Below are positions 5,524 to 7,336 of a stretch of 7,336 bases of DNA, piece by piece (within the stretch, counting starts at the first letter, position 1; each line of letters begins with the position of its first letter). Below the pieces are notes generated by a model. That model made no database searches. It saw nothing but the letters and a program-made list of their open reading frames with translations, and was not told where the DNA came from. The DNA is taken from the NCBI GenBank assembly GCA_014804915.1, contig JAAUYW010000124.1:1-7336 (forward strand). The letters are read 5' to 3'. This stretch comes from Desulfovibrio sp. Lineage in GTDB: Bacteria > Desulfobacterota > Desulfovibrionia > Desulfovibrionales > Desulfovibrionaceae. The translations under genes and the position numbers were made by a program.

Positions 5524-6885
5524 CTATTGGGAAAGCCCGCAGCGGCGCTCGATCAGCGCTACAGCCCGCGCAATTTGCCGCCCTTCGGAAGATTCCCTGG
5601 ACAGCTCCTGTTCGACCTGCGTTATGCTGCGCATTACTGTGGAGTGGCGGCGGTTGAGCGCGCTGCCAATGCCTTCGAGACTCAATTCGGTATGTTTGCG
5701 GGCCAGATAAAAAACTGTGTTGCGGCCCTGGACGTATTCGTGCTTTCTGGAGCGGGAGCGCAGTTGCGTTTCAGTGAGGCCGAAGCTTTCGCACACAAGC
5801 CGCACAATCGCATTAATGTCCAGCGTGGATTCGGCGCTGGCGTACTGCCCCATTGTTTCAAGCGCCATATCCACAGTCAGGCCCGAATTGAGGAGTCTGG
5901 CCTTGAAGACCATGCTCTGAAGGCACGATTCGAGCTGGCGCACATCCGAGGACAGGCGCTCTGACACCAGGTTGCAGACCTCATCGGGGAGGGAAATCTG
6001 GAAAGTCCTGGCCTTGCGGCGCAGGATTTCGCGGCGCATTTCCAGATCCGGCTTTTCCATGCTGGCCATTATGCCGGAGCAGAATTGCGACGCCAGCTGG
6101 CTGTCCACATCCTGCAGCTGCCTGGGCGTGAAGGAAGATGTGAAAATCACGCGGCTGCCCCGCGCCTGGAGATTTTTGATCACTGCAAGGGCAAATTCCT
6201 GCATCGCCTTTTTGCGCTGCAGAAAGTGCACATCCTCAAGCAACAGCACGTCCGCCTTGCACAAATGCTGCTTGAAGTTTTCCAGATCTTTTGCGCGCAT
6301 TGCAGCCACATAGCGCGAAGCGAACTGCTCTGCGGTGAGATAGACAATATTGAGCGGTCTTGCTTCCTGACTCAGCAGCTGGCCAGCCGCATGGGCAAGA
6401 TGCGTCTTGCCGAGACCCGGGGCGGATGTGACGAACAGCGTGCGCACCTGGCCCTGCTGGCACATGTCCCGCGCGGCCGCGACTGCGAGACTGTTGCTCG
6501 CGCCTGTGACAAAATCCTCGAATTTGTAGCGCCAGACAGTAGCGGACGCCCTGGGAGCGGGCGTTGCCAGGGGCAGGTCGCGCTGTGTGGCAGCCGGAAA
6601 TGCGCCGGCCAGAATGCTGGCTGCGGATTGCGGCGCCTGGGATTCGCCGGCGATCACATCAATCCGGATTTCTTCGGCTGCCAGGCCCAGAACAGGCGCG
6701 GCAGCCTGGGCAATCGTCTTGAGCAAATGCCTTTTGATCCAGTTGGCGACAAATCCGGAAGGAGCGACGAGCTTCAGTCCGTTTGCGGAAATGTCTGCGT
6801 TCAGGGGCGCGACCCAGATCCTGTACAGGCCTGAATCAAGCGAATTCCTCAGATTTTCGGTGATTTTTGTCCATTGCGTTTTCAT
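5524..6885 (-). CDS. dnaA: Chromosomal replication initiator DnaA (divergent)
   Basis: DnaA binds DnaA boxes at oriC and opens the duplex. The 453-aa protein has domain I (about 1-76), a short Ala/Pro-rich linker (about 80-115), the AAA+ domain III (about 118-345) and DNA-binding domain IV (about 355-453). Visible motifs are Walker A SAPGLGKTHL (154-163, K160/T161), Walker B VLLLEDVHFL (213-222), sensor I FTSS (248-251), sensor II R316 in DVRQLES, the basic loop GRNTVFYLAR (387-396) and the recognition helix RRHSTV (412-417). Domain order is complete. Oddities: the box VII segment reads DSQLASQF (261-268), so Q263 and Q267 stand where E. coli has R281 and R285, and the first Walker B acid is Glu. 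The start is fixed by an in-frame TAA 9 nt upstream; AAGAGG lies only 2 nt before the ATG, an unusually short spacer. Desulfovibrio genomes can carry two dnaA copies, so a second one elsewhere is possible. dnaN does not follow. Confidence 0.95.
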   Translation of the reverse strand: MKTQWTKITENLRNSLDSGLYRIWVAPLNADISANGLKLVAPSGFVANWIKRHLLKTIAQAAAPVLGLAAEEIRIDVIAGESQAPQSAASILAGAFPAATQRDLPLATPAPRASATVWRYKFEDFVTGASNSLAVAAARDMCQQGQVRTLFVTSAPGLGKTHLAHAAGQLLSQEARPLNIVYLTAEQFASRYVAAMRAKDLENFKQHLCKADVLLLEDVHFLQRKKAMQEFALAVIKNLQARGSRVIFTSSFTPRQLQDVDSQLASQFCSGIMASMEKPDLEMRREILRRKARTFQISLPDEVCNLVSERLSSDVRQLESCLQSMVFKARLLNSGLTVDMALETMGQYASAESTLDINAIVRLVCESFGLTETQLRSRSRKHEYVQGRNTVFYLARKHTELSLEGIGSALNRRHSTVMRSITQVEQELSRESSEGRQIARAVALIERRCGLSQ

Positions 6886-6947
6886 GGCCTCTTTTTAAAT
6901 TGGAAAGTCCCGTGGAGCCAAAAATGGATCAGTGAAGTTAGAAAATG

Positions 6948-6957
6948 GGGGCGCCCC
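6948..6957. repeat. Perfect GC palindrome GGGGCGCCCC
   Basis: A 10-bp perfect palindrome lies just before the weaker DnaA box, between that box and the dnaA start. It could be a protein-binding site or a small hairpin in the dnaA leader; there is no loop, so a terminator is unlikely. Confidence 0.4.
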
Positions 6958-6959
6958 GG

Positions 6960-6968
6960 TTACCCACA
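6960..6968 (+). promoter_or_regulatory. DnaA box, one mismatch (TTACCCACA)
   Basis: TTACCCACA differs from the consensus only at position 4. It has the same orientation as the perfect box and lies 75 bp upstream of the dnaA start codon, a suitable place for autoregulation. Confidence 0.65.
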
Positions 6969-6971
6969 GGC

Positions 6972-7094
6972 AATCTGCTATATAACTTATTGATATAAGA
7001 GGAGATATGTGATTGCATAGATTCTGCGGCAGGCCATCAAACGCTTGCACGGCCTTGAAATCTGGCCACGCAAGCAGATTATCCACAATCTGGC
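6972..7094. repeat. AATCTG words flanking the DnaA boxes
   Basis: AATCTG occurs in direct orientation at 6972-6977, 7059-7064 and 7087-7092, and inverted (CAGATT) at 7075-7080. The second and third copies extend to AATCTGGC. Four copies within 123 bp, each close to or overlapping a DnaA-box neighbourhood, could mark a second binding protein or accessory initiator sites. Confidence 0.4.
7079..7087 (+). promoter_or_regulatory. DnaA box, perfect consensus TTATCCACA
   Basis: TTATCCACA matches the consensus at all nine positions. It is embedded in a perfect inverted repeat, CAGATT (7075-7080) and AATCTG (7087-7092), separated by ATCCAC. Confidence 0.85.
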
Positions 7095-7200
7095 TAAAAA
7101 ATTATCAATAGGCTAAATACCAATTTATCTCGATTTTTCGCAAAATTTCTCGTTTTTTTGAAGCGAATTGTTTATAGATATGATATATAGAAGTTCTAGA
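7095..7200. other. AT-rich block, possible duplex-unwinding element
   Basis: By direct count 7101-7200 contains 26 G/C bases in 100, in a window that is otherwise clearly GC-rich. It starts a few bases past the perfect DnaA box and holds T-runs (TTTTT at 7134-7138, T7 at 7153-7159) and TATAGATATGATATATAG (7173-7190), a stretch of TAG/GAT-like triplets. Unwinding is inferred from position and composition. Confidence 0.55.
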
Positions 7201-7336
7201 AAGGGCTGAAAGCCTCATTTTCCGTAAGCATTGCGGGGTTTGACCAGGTGCGCTCCTTACGCCTTTTGCCAGAATAACGGCTCTACGCGTCATAAGATAA
7301 GAGCTGAACAGCCGGTAATGCTTGACTGGTTTCCGA
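7201..7336. other. Right-hand spacer without a supported gene
   Basis: After the AT-rich block the sequence returns to mixed composition. I find no RNA gene, good DnaA box, terminator or persuasive coding start here. An ATG at 7318 opens a six-codon frame cut off by the window edge, without a ribosome-binding site. Confidence 0.4.

Larger units (their letters stand above)
6948..7200. other. Candidate replication origin (oriC) / dnaA control region
   Basis: The gene-free stretch right of dnaA combines a near-consensus and a perfect DnaA box 119 bp apart, repeated AATCTG words, and directly beyond the perfect box an AT-rich block that would serve as a duplex-unwinding element. This order, next to dnaA, is the usual layout of a bacterial oriC. 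Only two good boxes are visible, fewer than most origins have, so the region may be only part of the origin or mainly autoregulate dnaA. No clear sigma-70 promoter for dnaA was found; TTGATG with TGCAAT at 17 bp on the minus strand near 7013-7041 is a weak option. Confidence 0.6.

Noticed and set aside
6085..6834. Open frame of 249 codons on the plus strand
   Set aside because: It is antisense to the conserved AAA+ core of dnaA and has no recognisable domain or ribosome-binding site.
6895..7086. Minus-strand frame of 63 codons between dnaA and the origin repeats
   Set aside because: It covers both DnaA boxes and the GC palindrome, has no ribosome-binding site and no family resemblance.
7105..7293. 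Minus-strand frame of 62 codons in the AT-rich block
   Set aside because: Its composition follows the AT-rich DNA (many Ile, Lys, Tyr) and there is no start signal or homology.
7318..7336. ATG opening a plus-strand frame at the right edge (MLDWFP)
   Set aside because: Only six codons are visible and no Shine-Dalgarno precedes it, so a gene start cannot be supported.
1..7336. Frequent CCAGG/CCTGG and GGCCTGG words across the window
   Set aside because: They occur mainly inside coding regions and are explained well enough by common Gln, Ala, Gly and Leu codons; no spacing or strand pattern suggests an uptake or segregation motif.

Overview
This 7.3-kb window looks like a chromosomal segment from a Desulfovibrio-like bacterium (Desulfobacterota), running leftward from a probable replication-origin region. 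The lineage call rests on the divergent DnaA (N-terminus MKTQWTKI, Walker A in the form SAPGLGKTHL, RRHSTV helix in the DNA-binding domain), which resembles what I remember of Desulfovibrio DnaA. It is an inference, not a search result.

Layout, right to left. Positions 6886-7336 contain no convincing gene but hold a perfect DnaA box (7079-7087), a one-mismatch box (6960-6968), repeated AATCTG words and a 74% AT stretch (7101-7200): a candidate oriC and/or dnaA control region. dnaA (5524-6885, minus) is followed after only 10 nt by a flavodoxin-like, two-[4Fe-4S] protein of EFR1 type (4716-5513, minus), not by dnaN. A strong hairpin (4676-4713) separates this pair from the convergent plus-strand gene 3980-4645, a secreted Sel1-repeat protein with an excellent Shine-Dalgarno. 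Divergent from that gene is a chain of overlapping minus-strand genes: a 127-aa membrane protein (3420-3803), a GIY-YIG domain protein that starts at TTG (3163-3423), and a LysE/RhtB-type exporter (2541-3176). After a 60-bp gap with a candidate promoter and a duplicated CGCTTTCG element comes a second coupled chain: YceD/DUF177 (1956-2480), the methionine-salvage isomerase mtnA (916-1956, one-base TGATG overlap) and an open-ended gene (1-923) that resembles the TIGR04326 surface-carbohydrate family and runs off the left edge.

Seven of the eight genes are on the minus strand, co-directional with a fork leaving an origin at the right end; only the Sel1 gene is head-on. Functionally this is mostly a core region with unusual partners. 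YceD normally precedes rpmF (ribosomal protein L32), but here it precedes mtnA. dnaA normally precedes dnaN, but here it precedes an iron-sulfur flavoprotein. The most interesting protein-level observation is that DnaA has glutamines where the box VII arginines, including the arginine finger, are expected, together with other changes around the nucleotide site. I see no CRISPR array, insertion sequence, tRNA, rRNA or phage gene.
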